From Balamuthia mandrillaris (taxonomy: Eukaryota > Discosea > Longamoebia > Balamuthiidae), in the NCBI GenBank assembly GCA_031835245.1, contig JAVKOQ010000212.1:47501-90543 (forward strand): a stretch of 43,043 bases of DNA, written 5' to 3'. The position numbers and the translations under genes are program-made. Positions 8,668-19,114 of this stretch are shown here, piece by piece. The stretch's first letter is position 1; each line of letters starts with the position of its first letter. The notes below the pieces were generated by a model, which ran no database searches, had not been told where the DNA came from, and was given only the letters and a program-made list of their open reading frames with translations.

Positions 8668-10563
8668 TCAAGCGAAGTTGGGCTGCAGGATGACGGTTTT
8701 GCCGTTGTAGTGGTCATGCTTTCGGCTGATGTCCAAGTAGCCTCCAATTACGTGCACGCATTCGCCCAAAACCACTTGCCCATGACCGAACAAGCTTTCA
8801 AACCAAGGCATTCGTTTCCACTCCATGGTTAGAAGGTCCAGAACAAGGCAGTCGCTGAGTGACTCCAAGTTGTAATAGGCGTTGTAGCCCATGAAGCCCT
8901 TGCCTCTGCCGCAAGTCACGACCATGAATCCATGCAGCTCAGAAGCAGCATGGTGTGCTCGTGGTTTTGGCTCAACTCCTTTGGTCTCCACTCGTTGCCA
9001 ACCGGCCTCTTCGTCCTTGGTATCAAACACATGCACGTCATTCAGCACTTCCGTAGATAGCACCAGCGGATCTTCTGTTTCGCGCTTCTCTTCGGCTGTA
9101 TTCGTTTTCTGCGATACCCTCCCGCACCTGTCTCGCCTGGAGCTCCATACTTTTTCTTGCTCCAGTCTTGCCATGACCACGCTTTTACGGACCATGACTT
9201 TGCCGATGCCTCCAAACACAAAGATCTTGTCCTTCCAAACAATGGCAGTGTGGTGGGCACGAGGCGGGGGAGGATTCTTGGCTTCCACTTTCCTCCATGT
9301 CAGGTTGTGCGTGTCGAAGACCAGCAAGTCGTTGCAAAAGTCTTGGTTGCACACGCCGCCAAACACCCACAGATGCCTCCCTCCTATCGCCAGCATGGAA
9401 TGGCCTTCCCTGCGTTCCGGGGTCCAACTAACTGTAGAAGAAGAGGGAGGTTGGGAGGAGGGGGAAGAAGGAGGCATGGTGGAATTAGCGACGGTTTTGT
9501 CCCACTGTTCCTCTTCCACGTTCCAACAAAAGACCTGCCCTTTGGTGTAGGACCCTCCATAAACGAAGAACCGATCATGTTGGCCACTTGCATCCAACAA
9601 ACATAACCCCCGCACTCCCGTTGGTGGAGGAACGTAGCTGTTCTGGTCTTCGTCCTCCTTGGGCGCTGGCTGTGGGTTGACCTGCCTGATCGATCCTCCA
9701 ACAGCTGGATGAACGACTGCCTCCACCTTCACGCTTCCTAGTTCTTTAGGCAAGGCGTTGGCCACGCTCTCGCCACCGTTTGCCAACAACAAGTCGATAA
9801 CTTGGTCGGAGGCTTGGTGCCCCTTTGCCCCGAGGCAGCCAAGAGAAAACCTCAGGCTCTTCGCTTCAGCGGAGAAGGAAGGGTATTGCTGCAATGCACA
9901 GGTCTTGATGGGATGGTCGGAGGGGTTGTTCCACAAGAAAGGTGTTCCAACTCCGTTGTAGACTGCCTCCCTCTGCTCGCCAGGAAGGATGGACTCTGCT
10001 GGAGCGGTGCCAAACAAAAGGAGTTGGCCGCTTGTTGAGTAGGTGTTCACGACGCTGAGGCGAAGGGCATGGAGTAAGGCCAACAGGACTTCGGCATGCG
10101 TCGTAGGGTTGATGAAGTCCACTGGCTTGTCTGGAAGGTAGACCGTCAGTTCGAGCTTGCGGCTGGGAGCCAAGGCGAGGACAATCACGGCAGAGTCTCG
10201 CTCAGCCCCGCCAAAGACGAGGATCTCCCTCTCGTCTTTGTCTCCCTTCCTTCGGTTTGTGGCTGCTGCTGTGACGCTCTGTGCCGCAACACCAAGATCG
10301 ACGTTGGTGGCCTTGAAGCCTCTCTCCGGGGCGAAGCGTTGGAACAAAGCGTGCAGCGCGGGGTCCTGGTGGATCAGCTGATGAAACCGACGGCAGACGG
10401 CGGCCAAACGCACCGCCGTTTCTCTCCTCTGTCGCTCGTCCTCTTCCCCACGAACGAGGTGGCCCAAAACGTGGCACGCCAGCTCAAGGTCAAGCTCCCT
10501 GAACAGACAGAAGGCCTCGTCGGATCCTGCATAAACGGGCGCTAGCTTGTCCGTTGTTTCCAT
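8668..10563 (-). CDS. F-box/Kelch-repeat protein
   Basis: A single uninterrupted frame of 631 codons from an ATG at 10563. Residues ~20-85 look like an F-box (LFRELDLELACHVLGHL, then VCRRFHQLIHQDPALHALF). The C-terminal half holds Kelch repeats with the YGG/FGG plus distant W pattern: DRFFVYGGSY..W, HLWVFGGVCN..W, KIFVFGGIGK, VMVTC-type blade GRGKG..W, CVHVIGGYLD. Four to five blades are visible, consistent with a beta-propeller. F-box/Kelch proteins are substrate receptors of SCF ubiquitin ligases. A charged, low-complexity insert (near 9040-9150) breaks the propeller region. Unlike most neighbours it has no intron. Upstream lies a (GAA)n tract that is CTT on the sense strand. The substrate cannot be guessed. 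Confidence 0.88.
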   Translation of the reverse strand: METTDKLAPVYAGSDEAFCLFRELDLELACHVLGHLVRGEEDERQRRETAVRLAAVCRRFHQLIHQDPALHALFQRFAPERGFKATNVDLGVAAQSVTAAATNRRKGDKDEREILVFGGAERDSAVIVLALAPSRKLELTVYLPDKPVDFINPTTHAEVLLALLHALRLSVVNTYSTSGQLLLFGTAPAESILPGEQREAVYNGVGTPFLWNNPSDHPIKTCALQQYPSFSAEAKSLRFSLGCLGAKGHQASDQVIDLLLANGGESVANALPKELGSVKVEAVVHPAVGGSIRQVNPQPAPKEDEDQNSYVPPPTGVRGLCLLDASGQHDRFFVYGGSYTKGQVFCWNVEEEQWDKTVANSTMPPSSPSSQPPSSSTVSWTPERREGHSMLAIGGRHLWVFGGVCNQDFCNDLLVFDTHNLTWRKVEAKNPPPPRAHHTAIVWKDKIFVFGGIGKVMVRKSVVMARLEQEKVWSSRRDRCGRVSQKTNTAEEKRETEDPLVLSTEVLNDVHVFDTKDEEAGWQRVETKGVEPKPRAHHAASELHGFMVVTCGRGKGFMGYNAYYNLESLSDCLVLDLLTMEWKRMPWFESLFGHGQVVLGECVHVIGGYLDISRKHDHYNGKTVILQPNFA

Positions 10564-10763
10564 CGGTGGTGCTTTCGCGTGGTGCTTCTCTTTTTGGCTT
10601 CAACGACGAGGTTTGGTTTCTTCTTCGATTCCTTCGCTGATTAGATACAACAGCCAGGTCTATGTCCAGTTCAATGAACAGCTGGCGGAGCGACAATGGC
10701 CCTTCTTTACACGGTCTCATGCACGGCACCGACTGTTGTGCTGTTGTTGCTTTCCCTGAGAAA

Positions 10764-11075
10764 TAAAAGGTGTTAGGGCCACCTGAAGAAGAACGAAGAA
10801 AGAGAAGAAGAAAGAGAAGAGGAAGAAGAAGCAAGAAGGAGCAAGAAGAAGAAGAAGAAGAAGAAGCAAGAAGCAGAAGCAGAAGAAGAAGCAAGAAGAA
10901 GAAGAAGAAGAACGAAGAAAGAGAAGAAGAACAAGAAGAAGAAGAAGAAGAAGAACGAAGAAAGAGAAGAAGAACAAGAAGAAGAAGAAGAAGAAGAAGA
11001 ACAAGAAGAAGAACAAGAAGAAGAAGAAGAAGAAGAAGAACAAGAAGAAGAAGAAGAAAGACGATAACAAAAAAA
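10764..11075. repeat. (GAA)n-rich tract between Kelch and dioxygenase genes
   Basis: Imperfect GAA/GAAGAAC repeats over about 300 bp, CTT on the strand from which both neighbouring genes are transcribed. It separates the Kelch 5' end from the 3' end of the next gene. Large open frames on both strands (poly Leu/Ser/Phe or Arg/Glu/Lys) are repeat artefacts. A reverse-strand AATAAA near 11134-11139 may serve the upstream gene's 3' end. Confidence 0.9.
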
Positions 11076-11267
11076 CTACGGAAAGAGAAAGGAGCCAAGA
11101 CTGCAAGAGTGGGGTCATCTTCATCCCTTGGTGTTTATTATTATTATTATTTTGTGGATGAAGCACCACAACATCCACAGGAGCTTCTTCACCGTCAGTT
11201 TGCTCCTTTTTACACGTAAAACGAACGCTCAAGCTCTCGCCACACCTGTCTCCCAGGCAGTGCATGC

Positions 11268-12245
11268 TTATTTGATGGTGAGGAACTTCTTGGCTCCTGC
11301 TGCATGGCGGAGGGTGTAGAACCGACGACACTTGAAGTCGGTGCCAACCGCCTTCTCCGACATGACGTACACGTCGCCGTGTTCCAGAATCAGCTTCACC
11401 CTTTCCCCCACTGGCTTGCAGTCCAGGAACCACTGGTAGTGCAGCGGAATGGCCGCACCCGTGCGCACGGCCACCACCTTGCAGCGCTCCGCATCCCCGT
11501 GGAACCCAATGCCACACTTGGTGATGTCAAAGTAGTAGTTGCCCTCCGCCAGAAGGTCGGCTGCCTTTGGACCCAGGATCTCCGGCAGAGCACCGCGTAC
11601 CCTCTTCAGCAGCGGCAAGTCATCAAAGGCCACCACCGTGCCCTTACCGTTGGCGTAGTCCGCGGACTGGGAGTGGTCGGCGAAGCACAGGTTGTGGCGT
11701 GCACGTTTCTCCACCACACGGCCGTACATCAGCGCCCGGGTGTCCTTCTGCAGCGCCGCCTGTTCAGCGTGGAAGGCATTGACATCGTCCACGATCGCTT
11801 CCAGCCCTCCACGTGCCACCAGCACATAGGCATCTTGGGCCGGTGGAGTTGCGCTCCTGGGCTTCTTCTGCTTGTCCTTCTTTTCCCCGTTTTCCTCCTT
11901 CAGCTTTTTAACTGGACCTTCTTCCTCATCACCGGGCGAAGGCAGGGCCTCGTTGAGATGGTGCAGCTCGACCTTGACGCCTCTCTCCTCGAACCATGCC
12001 TTGGCCTTCTGGAGGTCCTCCAGCGAGAACCCTTCGGTCGCTTTCTCCCCCAGCTTCTGCATGCCGGCGTGGTTCTCGGCCTGATCGCCAAACGTGATGG
12101 TGAACGTTTCCGTCATTCGCGGGGTCCTCGTTGGGCTCACCTTCTCCTTCTGCTTCTGCTCCTCCGCCGCTTCTCCCTCACCACCACCCTTTCTTACTTC
12201 TTCTCCTTCCCTTTTCCGCTTGCTCCTTACCACGTACGCGTCCAT
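11268..12245 (-). CDS. AlkB-like 2OG-Fe(II) dioxygenase candidate
   Basis: Single exon, 325 residues from the ATG at 12245 (the open frame extends a little further without an ATG). Features seen in order: a basic N-terminus (VRSKRKREGEE); ITFGDQAENHAGMQKLG; a Lys-rich linker that could be a nuclear signal (GPVKKLKEENGEKKDKQKK); then a C-terminal region with NYYFD, GIGFHGDAER, a VVAVRTGA strand, LEHGDVYVMSEKAVG and TLRHAAG. The HGD triad, the GD-containing strand and a distal His in RHA parallel the AlkB double-stranded beta-helix, whose His-x-Asp...His binds iron. I do not see the usual arginine that anchors 2-oxoglutarate after the distal His, so activity is uncertain. I recall similar ITFGD...ENH proteins in protists and large DNA viruses, but this is memory, not a search. 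It shares a divergent promoter with the ALC1-like gene. Confidence 0.6.
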   Translation of the reverse strand: MDAYVVRSKRKREGEEVRKGGGEGEAAEEQKQKEKVSPTRTPRMTETFTITFGDQAENHAGMQKLGEKATEGFSLEDLQKAKAWFEERGVKVELHHLNEALPSPGDEEEGPVKKLKEENGEKKDKQKKPRSATPPAQDAYVLVARGGLEAIVDDVNAFHAEQAALQKDTRALMYGRVVEKRARHNLCFADHSQSADYANGKGTVVAFDDLPLLKRVRGALPEILGPKAADLLAEGNYYFDITKCGIGFHGDAERCKVVAVRTGAAIPLHYQWFLDCKPVGERVKLILEHGDVYVMSEKAVGTDFKCRRFYTLRHAAGAKKFLTIK

Positions 12246-12491
12246 TGTTGTTTCAAGTTTATTAACAAACACTATAAAGAAAGAGAAATGAGAAATGAGA
12301 ATGTAATGTTTTTTTTGGGCTTTGCCCGGAAATTTTTTCGTAGAAAAATTTTATATTTTTGGATATTAGGTTCAGGCAGACTAAGGGCAGATGATATTAG
12401 GGTGAACCGTAAACAAATGGTCCATGTCGACCCAATTTTCTACATCCGTGTCGTCACGACAACATTCAGCCCAGGCTGGACGAAGAAGAGG
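12246..12491. promoter_or_regulatory. divergent promoter with TGTCGAC and CGTGTCGTCACG
   Basis: This 246 bp gap separates the two divergent starts at 12245 (-) and 12492 (+). It holds TGTCGAC at 12425-12431 and CGTGTCGTCACG at 12447-12458, about 35 bp before the ALC1-like ATG. The same 12-mer or a close variant occurs in three other intergenic regions of the window, so it may be a transcription-factor site or core element. Confidence 0.45.
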
Positions 12492-13454
12492 ATGAGAAGT
12501 AACGTTCACGTGAAGGGTCTCCTGGACTTGGCCGCCCTCTTGAACGAAAGGTTTTTTTTTTTAAAAAAATTTATTTTTATCATGTTCTCCTCTCCCCTCC
12601 TCCTTTTTTTTTATTTTTGTTCGCTTTCTTCCTTTTTGTTTTTTTTCACAGTTGATATTTTTAAAAAAAAAAGCGAAGCGCCTCCTCCTCTGCCTCAACC
12701 GCCAAACATCACCCATGGGAGGCTGCACGACCATCAGAAGGTGGCGCTGGGCTGGCTGGTCGACCTGCACGCCAACCATCGCAGCGGCGGCATCCTGGGG
12801 GACGAAATGGGGCTGGGCAAGACGTTGAGCTCCATCGCCTTCTTGGCGCACCTCCTGCAGCACGACCTTGCGCAAGGCCCTTTCTGTACGTTCTCATCTC
12901 TCTCCACTTTTCTTTTTTTTTTTAATTTTTTTTGCGTTTTGAACCACTTTTGAAAACAAAAAAAAGAACAAAAAATAATAAAAACACAAAAAAAAAGAAC
13001 AAAAAAAGAACAAAAAATAATAATAAAAAGAAAAAATAATTATAAAAAAGAATAAAAAAGAATAAAAAAACACAAAAAAAAAGAAAACAAAAAACAAAAC
13101 AAAAAACAAAACACCAATAAAAATAATAAAACGAAAACAAAACTAATAATAACAAAAACATTTTTAAAAAAATACATAGTGGTGGTTGCGCCGTTGAGCA
13201 CGTTGGAGAATTGGGAGCAAGAGTTTCATCGCTTTGCGCCTTCCATGCCGGTCCTTCGGTACATGGGCGACAAGGAGGAGCGCCAAGCCATGAGGGACGC
13301 TATGATGGAGGAGATTGCTGCCTTACCCCAGAAACAGCAAGTACTGCACCATTGAAACCTTTTCCTTTGCCCTTCTCTGTTCTACTCTTCTTTGTTTTGG
13401 CCTCTTCTCTGCTCACGTCTCTCGTTCTCTCTTCGCTGATTTCCTTCTTCTACT

Positions 13455-13499
<45 letters not shown>

Positions 13500-14276
13500 C
13501 TCGTTCTACAACAGAAGAATCCATTGTTGGCGAGTTGGACGGTCTTGTTGACGAGTTACGAGTTGATCATCGCAGATGCCGATTTTCTGGGAAGCAAGTT
13601 CAAGTGGCAATGTCTCATCGTGGATGAGGCCCATCGCCTGAAAAACTCCAACTCTGTTCTCTACCAAACCCTTCAAACCCGATACAAGACCGCCTTTCGG
13701 CTCTTGTTGACTGGAACGCCATTACAAAACAGCATCGGGGAGTTATGGTCGCTTTTGCATTTCATCTTACCACATCTGTTCTCTGACGAAGAGGCGTTCA
13801 AGAACTACTTTGACACAATCGATTGGAAAGCGATGAAACGAAGACCGGTCGAACCGAACGAAAAAGAAAAGGAAAAAGAGGAAGAGGAAGAGGAAGAAGA
13901 GGATGAGAAGGACACTAAGATGCATGAACTACAATCTATCATTCGACCCTTTTTGCTGCGACGACTGAAAACAAATGTGGACATTAAGCTACCCAACAAG
14001 CGAGAGCTTATTATCTACACAGGACTGAGTACGATGCAAAAGAAGTACTACAAATGGCTTTTGACGAAGGATATTGAAAAACTGTCTTTTGCAATTGCTG
14101 AAGATAACGAAGAAGAAAAGGAAAAAGAAAAAGAGGAGGAGGAGGAAGAAAATAGAGGAGGACGACCAAGTAGAAGGAGAAGAGGTGTGACGACAACAAC
14201 GAAGAGGAAGCCTCGTGGAAGTAGAGTCAGCTTGATGAACATCATAATGCAGCTTCGGAAGTGTTGCAATCATGTA

Positions 14277-14320
<44 letters not shown>

Positions 14321-17244
14321 CTCTCTTACTCTTTATGTCTATGGTTTTCTTTGTTTCAGCCGTATCTATTTGACGGAGCGGAACCGGAATTCAACGGAGA
14401 GTTCGTGTTGGGAGAACATCTCATCGAGAACAGTGGCAAGCTTAGCCTCTTGGACAAGCTTCTGCCCAAGCTGCAAAGCGAAGGCCACAAAGTGCTGCTT
14501 TTCTCCCAAATGACACGAATGTTGGACATAGTTCAGGACTACCTTCACATGCGGGGCTTTCCCTACGAACGTTTGGACGGTTCCGTTCGAGGAGAAGAGA
14601 GATACATGGCCATCGAAAGTTTCAAGAGTGACTCTGAATCTTTTATCTTTTTGTTGAGCACTAGAGCGGGTGGGCTTGGACTGAACCTGACTGCAGCAGA
14701 CACGGTGATCTTTTTGGATTGCGATTGGAATCCCCAGACGGACTTGCAGGCGGAGGCTCGTGTGCATCGCATCGGACAGACTAAAGAAGTCACTGTCATT
14801 CGTCTGGTCACCAAATTTACTGTTGAAGGTATAACTTCTGTTTTATTCATCTTCTTCGCTCTTCTTCGTTCGTTCTTCGTTCTTCGTTCTTCTTCAGTCT
14901 GTGCTTCACTCATTTATTTAAAACAAAACATAAAGAGGTCATTTTGCAAAGAGCGCTTCGAAAACTGCAACTCAGCAATTCAGTGATAGAAGAAGGCAAG
15001 TTCTCATTGGATTTAGGGGACCAAGCAAAAGAACAAGAAGAGACGCCTCAGCAACTCTTCGAAGTGATCAAATACGGTCTTTCCAACATTATAAGTGACG
15101 ATGAAGCCTCTTCCTCTGTTCCTCATCCAGATGAAGACATTGACGCTATTCTTGCTCGTTCTTCGCACGAGCTTAGCCAAGAAACAACAGAAGCGTTGGT
15201 GGAAGCAGAAAAAGAAGTGTTTTACTCTCCAACCGCTGCTTCATCTCTGCGAGACACACAAACTCAAACGCAAATGTTAAGCATTGCTGAAGTGGATGAA
15301 AATATCACGTTGGAAAGAGGAGATGACTCGAACAACATTTATTACTTTGAGGGGCATGATTATACGGAGGAGACGAAGAAAGCGGATACACAGGCCATCA
15401 ACGACTTGTTTCTTCATCACAGAAAGAAGAGTGCGGGGACAAGCGAGATGGAAGGAGAATCCTCTCGTGACAGTCGTCAGGTTTGTTCTTTTCTTTTTTG
15501 CTACTTCTTTCTCTGTTTCATCTTCTTCTTCGTCTCTCTTTGTCAAAAACAAATTTTAATTTAACCGGTGAACTAGTTCAATCTGAGAGGACGAACCGTA
15601 GCTTTCTCACGAGAAGAACAACAAACAAGACAATCTCAACTGCGACAGCAAAGAAAGCTAAAAAAATGGCAAGCCAACAACTACACCTCCACCTCCATTC
15701 CATTAGAAGCCGGCGTTGCTCCTTACTTTGCTCCTAGTGCTAATCTTCCTGAAGCTCTTCAATTCCACATCTTAGAAGCTCTATCCAAAGAAGAACGAGG
15801 AGAAGAAGGAGAAGAGGAAGAACAAGAAGAAAAGGCAGAAGAAGAGAACGACATTCATTTCTTAATTGGAGATGTAACTGACCCGCAATCACCAAAGCCT
15901 CTATCTAGAGTACACACAACGAAAGATGAAGGAGAAGACAACCAAGCAAACGCACTAGTAGTTGTTTGTCTGGATGATTCAGGTCACTGGAATCCCTCTC
16001 ATGGCTTATTCGCTGCATTGGATGCTCTCTCTCCGAAAGTCAGAGAAACCTACGAGGCGGCAGCTGCCAACGATGATTTGGCTTTGGGAGACTTTCATCT
16101 CGTTCCTTTTCCAGTGGCAAAGTTTAGCAATATCAACAATCAACAGACAGAAGAACGAGCCGAAGTAGAAGGAGACCGCGAAGAAACATTTGGTGGGTTT
16201 ACATTTGTGGGATTTGTGGTGGCGCAGAAGAGGAAGAAAGGAGTTGTTTCAGGGATTGACTTTGTGGCGCTGACGAAGGCTTTGGAGAAAGTTGCTAGGA
16301 TTGCACGCCTTCTTTCTGGTATGTTTTTTTTAAGACCTGTGTTCTCTTTTTCTTGTTTTAACTTTTTTTTTTCTGTATTACTTGTGGGGGGAAAGCTGGC
16401 GTACATTTGCCACGAATTGGAGCTACAAGAGGAGGCCATTCAGACTGGTACTCTGCAGAGCGCAGCGTACGCAAGGCCTTGGTCATGGCTGGCATTCCGA
16501 CCTACGTGTACTTCTCTCTCTTTCTCTCTCTCTCTTCTTGTTTTTTTCTGGTTCTTTTCTCATTTGTTAAAAAGGTATTATTACAAGCGACATTCTCGTG
16601 GCAGAAATATCAAACGAAGAAGACAAAGCTGGACAGCACATGAAAGTGAAGGAGGACCATCCGACCAATTTCTTCCTTCCAATACCGAACAAGACTCACC
16701 ACAGCATAAACTTCCAAACAGAGAAGTTAATGAACAACATCAACACCATCATTCTTCGAAGAAAGCAAAACACGAGCGACCTTCAAACGAGGAAGGAGGA
16801 GATGATTCTTTATTGTTTTCATCATTGCTAATTTATTTTCACAAAGTGGGACAACGCTTTGACGAACTCCAAAAGGGCGTGTTAGCATATCCTTTCTTTT
16901 CTTTTTTTTTTCTCTCTATCTTTTTGTTTCTTGTTCCAGCCATTCTTTTCTTTGACTGTTGTTCGAATTACTAATGGGGGAGAAGTTCAACCTTCTTTTA
17001 ATGGAAATGTGACACACATTGTGACCTCATTGACCGCTCCAGATGCGGTTCGTTTATTTACTTTCACTCTTTCTTCATGCTCTTTCTTTTTTGCTTCTGT
17101 CTCATTTTTCCTTCCTTCCCAAACAAGGCCATCTCAAGAGCTAAAGAATTGCACGACTCGGTTGAGGTGGTGTCCCATCGCTGGATTGCGGACTCCATCC
17201 AACAAGCGCAGTTGCTTCCTACTCATGCCTACCTCTTGAAATGA
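12492..17244 (+). CDS. ALC1/CHD1L-like SNF2 remodeler with macro and BRCT domains
   Basis: Eleven exons: 12492-12550, 12674-12885, 13180-13340, 13515-14273, 14360-14828, 14936-15480, 15577-16318, 16396-16507, 16575-16878, 16940-17047 and 17128-17244; 1195 residues. The SNF2 ATPase shows GDEMGLGKT (Walker A), [11 protein letters not shown] (DEAH), LTGTPLQN, and in the second lobe [12 protein letters not shown] and [10 protein letters not shown]. The macro domain follows ([55 protein letters not shown]), matching the ALC1 macro module that senses poly(ADP-ribose) and relieves autoinhibition at DNA breaks. A C-terminal BRCT follows ([30 protein letters not shown]), which human CHD1L lacks. Two acidic Glu/Lys inserts interrupt the ATPase. 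An in-frame ATG at 12417 is possible, but it would put the promoter motif inside the coding region. Confidence 0.88.
12886..13179 (+). repeat. A-rich low-complexity intron
   Basis: This intron of the ALC1-like gene is built from AAAAACA/AAAGAAC/AATAAT runs. It is the clearest exception in the window to the rule that intronic simple repeats are pyrimidine-rich on the sense strand. Confidence 0.8.
13463..13498 (+). repeat. (CT)n in ALC1-like intron
   Basis: About 17 CT units in intron 13341-13514, just upstream of the acceptor. A second (CT)n tract lies at 14281-14316 in intron 14274-14359. Confidence 0.9.
14281..14316 (+). repeat. (CT)n in ALC1-like intron
   Basis: About 18 CT units directly after the donor of intron 14274-14359. 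Confidence 0.9.
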
Positions 17245-17680
17245 CCACCAACTCTTCTTTTCTCTCTCTCCTCCTCGTTTCCTCTCTCAAGCCCTCTCTT
17301 CTCTCTCTCTCATCTCTCTCATCTCTCTTATCTGTCCTCGCTCTTATCCTCTCTCATCACTCAAACCTTCTCTCTCGTCCCCTCTCTTGTCCTGTATCAT
17401 CTCTTCTCTCAAGCCCGATCTCTTGTCCTGTATCTTCTCTTGTCCCATTTCCTCTCTCCTATCCTGTATCCTCACTTGTCTCCTGTCCGCTCTCTGCTCC
17501 CGATCGATCGCTTATTCGTGGCGCACACGTCAGCCTAACAAGGAGAGATGTCGACAGAAAATTTATATTGCAAAACACGAAAAGCAAATTTGTTTGTTTT
17601 CATTTTCTTTTTTTTTTTTTTGTTTGTTTGTTTGTTTGTTTTGATTTCTTTCTTCCAGCTCTGAACAGAAATACAGGAGG
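17245..17680 (+). other. CT/TCTTGTCC-rich spacer between ALC1-like and LIM genes
   Basis: Downstream of the ALC1-like stop lie about 230 bp of degenerate CTCTCTT and TCTCTTGTCCTGTATC repeats, followed by a (TTTG)n run at 17618-17640 just before the LIM start. Both flanking genes run rightwards, so the tract is pyrimidine on the sense strand. No gene is seen. Confidence 0.75.
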
Positions 17681-18981
17681 ATGACTTTGGTAGGTTTTTT
17701 TTTTTAACGTTTCTCTCTTTTCTCTCTTTCTCTTTCGCGGGCTTAACCTATCGTATTTCTTTCTTTCTTTCTTTCTTTCTTTCACGCGCAAACGGAACAG
17801 AAAACAGAGGTAGATGCGATTCGCACCGAATTGTTGAGCATCAAGAAAGAGCTCGAAACTCTGAAACTTCAGGTACCCGATTTACTTTATTTTTTTTTTT
17901 AAATTTGGTTTTTTTTTTTGGGTGTGTTGTTGCGTTTGGCGGCCGAAACGCGTTTTTTTTTTCCCATCACAGCATCAAAAAAACAAAAAAAAAAGAGAGA
18001 GAATGTAATTCAATTCACTTTTTTTGTTTTTGATGGCTTTGGGGTTTAAAAAAAACACATCATTTAGACAGAAACAAAAGCTGTTAAATCTGAACTGCTT
18101 GACATTCAAAAGGGAGTGGAAGATCTGAAGAAGGTGTGTTTGTTTGTTTGTTTTTCTTCGGTGTGGAGAACTGTTGGACTCTTACTTTTTGAGGAGAGCT
18201 TTTTTTAAACCAAAAAGTGAGAGAAACCAGGAGAGCGTTGTTGTTGTTGTTTTTTTTTTCTACGAGAGACGGTCAGTACCACGAACACAAACTCATCTTC
18301 TATTCTTGCTATGATCTTCTCCTTTACTTCTCCTTCCCTTCCCTTCCTTTCCTCTCCTTGCTGCTCTTCTGCTCTTCTGCTTTTTTATTCAAACCAAAAA
18401 CACAGAAGAGCGCACCCGCTTCCTCGTCCTCTGCTCCTGCTGCCGCTTCTTCTGCACCGAAGCCAGCAGCAACCGCTGCTCCCACAAAGGCTGCGCCGGC
18501 CGCCGCTGCCCCTGCAGCAACCAAAGCAGCTGCCCCATCCGCTAAACCCAGGGTTCGTTTTGTGTTCTTTCTTTCTCCTTTCTTCTTTCTTGTCGTTTCT
18601 TTCTTTCTCTCTTTATTCTTCTTCATTTCACATTCTTCCTTCCTTCTCCTTTCTCCGTTCCCATTCTCATTCCATAACCCACTCCTTTTTTTCTCTTACA
18701 ATACCAAAAGTTTGGAGGAGGTGGCACCAAGTGCGCAGCCTGCAACAAGACCGTCTACTCCACAGAAGAGTTCAAAGCGATGGAAAAGACTTGGCATAAA
18801 CCCTGTTTCCGTTGCGCCAGCTGCAACGTCATGCTGCAGCAAACCAACTATCATGCCTTTGAAGGTTTGTTTGTTTCATTTGTGCCCCTTTTTCGGTTCC
18901 TCTGCTGACTGTTTTCTGCCAATAAAAGATCAACCCTACTGTAAAGCTCATTATGTGGAGAAGGCTGGTGGAAGGATTTAA
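17681..18981 (+). CDS. small single-LIM-domain protein
   Basis: Six exons: 17681-17689, 17801-17872, 18068-18133, 18406-18552, 18711-18864 and 18929-18981; 166 residues. After the start MTL, residues ~4-49 are a heptad-like helix (KTEVDAIRTELLSIKKELE, then KSELLDIQKGVEDLKK), probably a short coiled coil. Residues ~50-98 form an Ala/Pro/Ser/Lys linker. The C-terminus is one LIM zinc module: CAACNKTVYS, HKPCFRCASCN, YCKAHY. LIM domains are protein-binding, often to actin-associated partners. The architecture resembles small cytoskeletal LIM proteins of amoebae, an inference from layout. The first coding exon of nine bases is unusually short; it is required by the frame, and the ATG sits after a plausible leader. 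The gene converges on the ketopantoate reductase gene. Confidence 0.85.
17757..17783 (+). repeat. (CTTT)n in LIM intron 1
   Basis: About six CTTT units before the acceptor of intron 17690-17800. Confidence 0.85.
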
Positions 18982-19114
18982 AAGAAAGCAAGCAAACTTC
19001 TTTTCTTTTAAGCCACGTTGTACTTCATTCATTAACTGCAACTAAAATCATGTTCTAAACATTCTCTCCTTCTCTTTTCTCTGTTCTCTTTTTTCTAATC
19101 TTTATTTCTACTGT

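Noticed and set aside
10490-11517. Long Leu/Ser/Phe-rich and Arg/Glu-rich frames
   Set aside because: They arise from the (GAA)n spacer and shadow the Kelch and dioxygenase genes.
11304-12491. Plus-strand open frame of several hundred codons
   Set aside because: It is antisense to the dioxygenase gene; only its 3' part (from 12492) is used by the ALC1-like gene.
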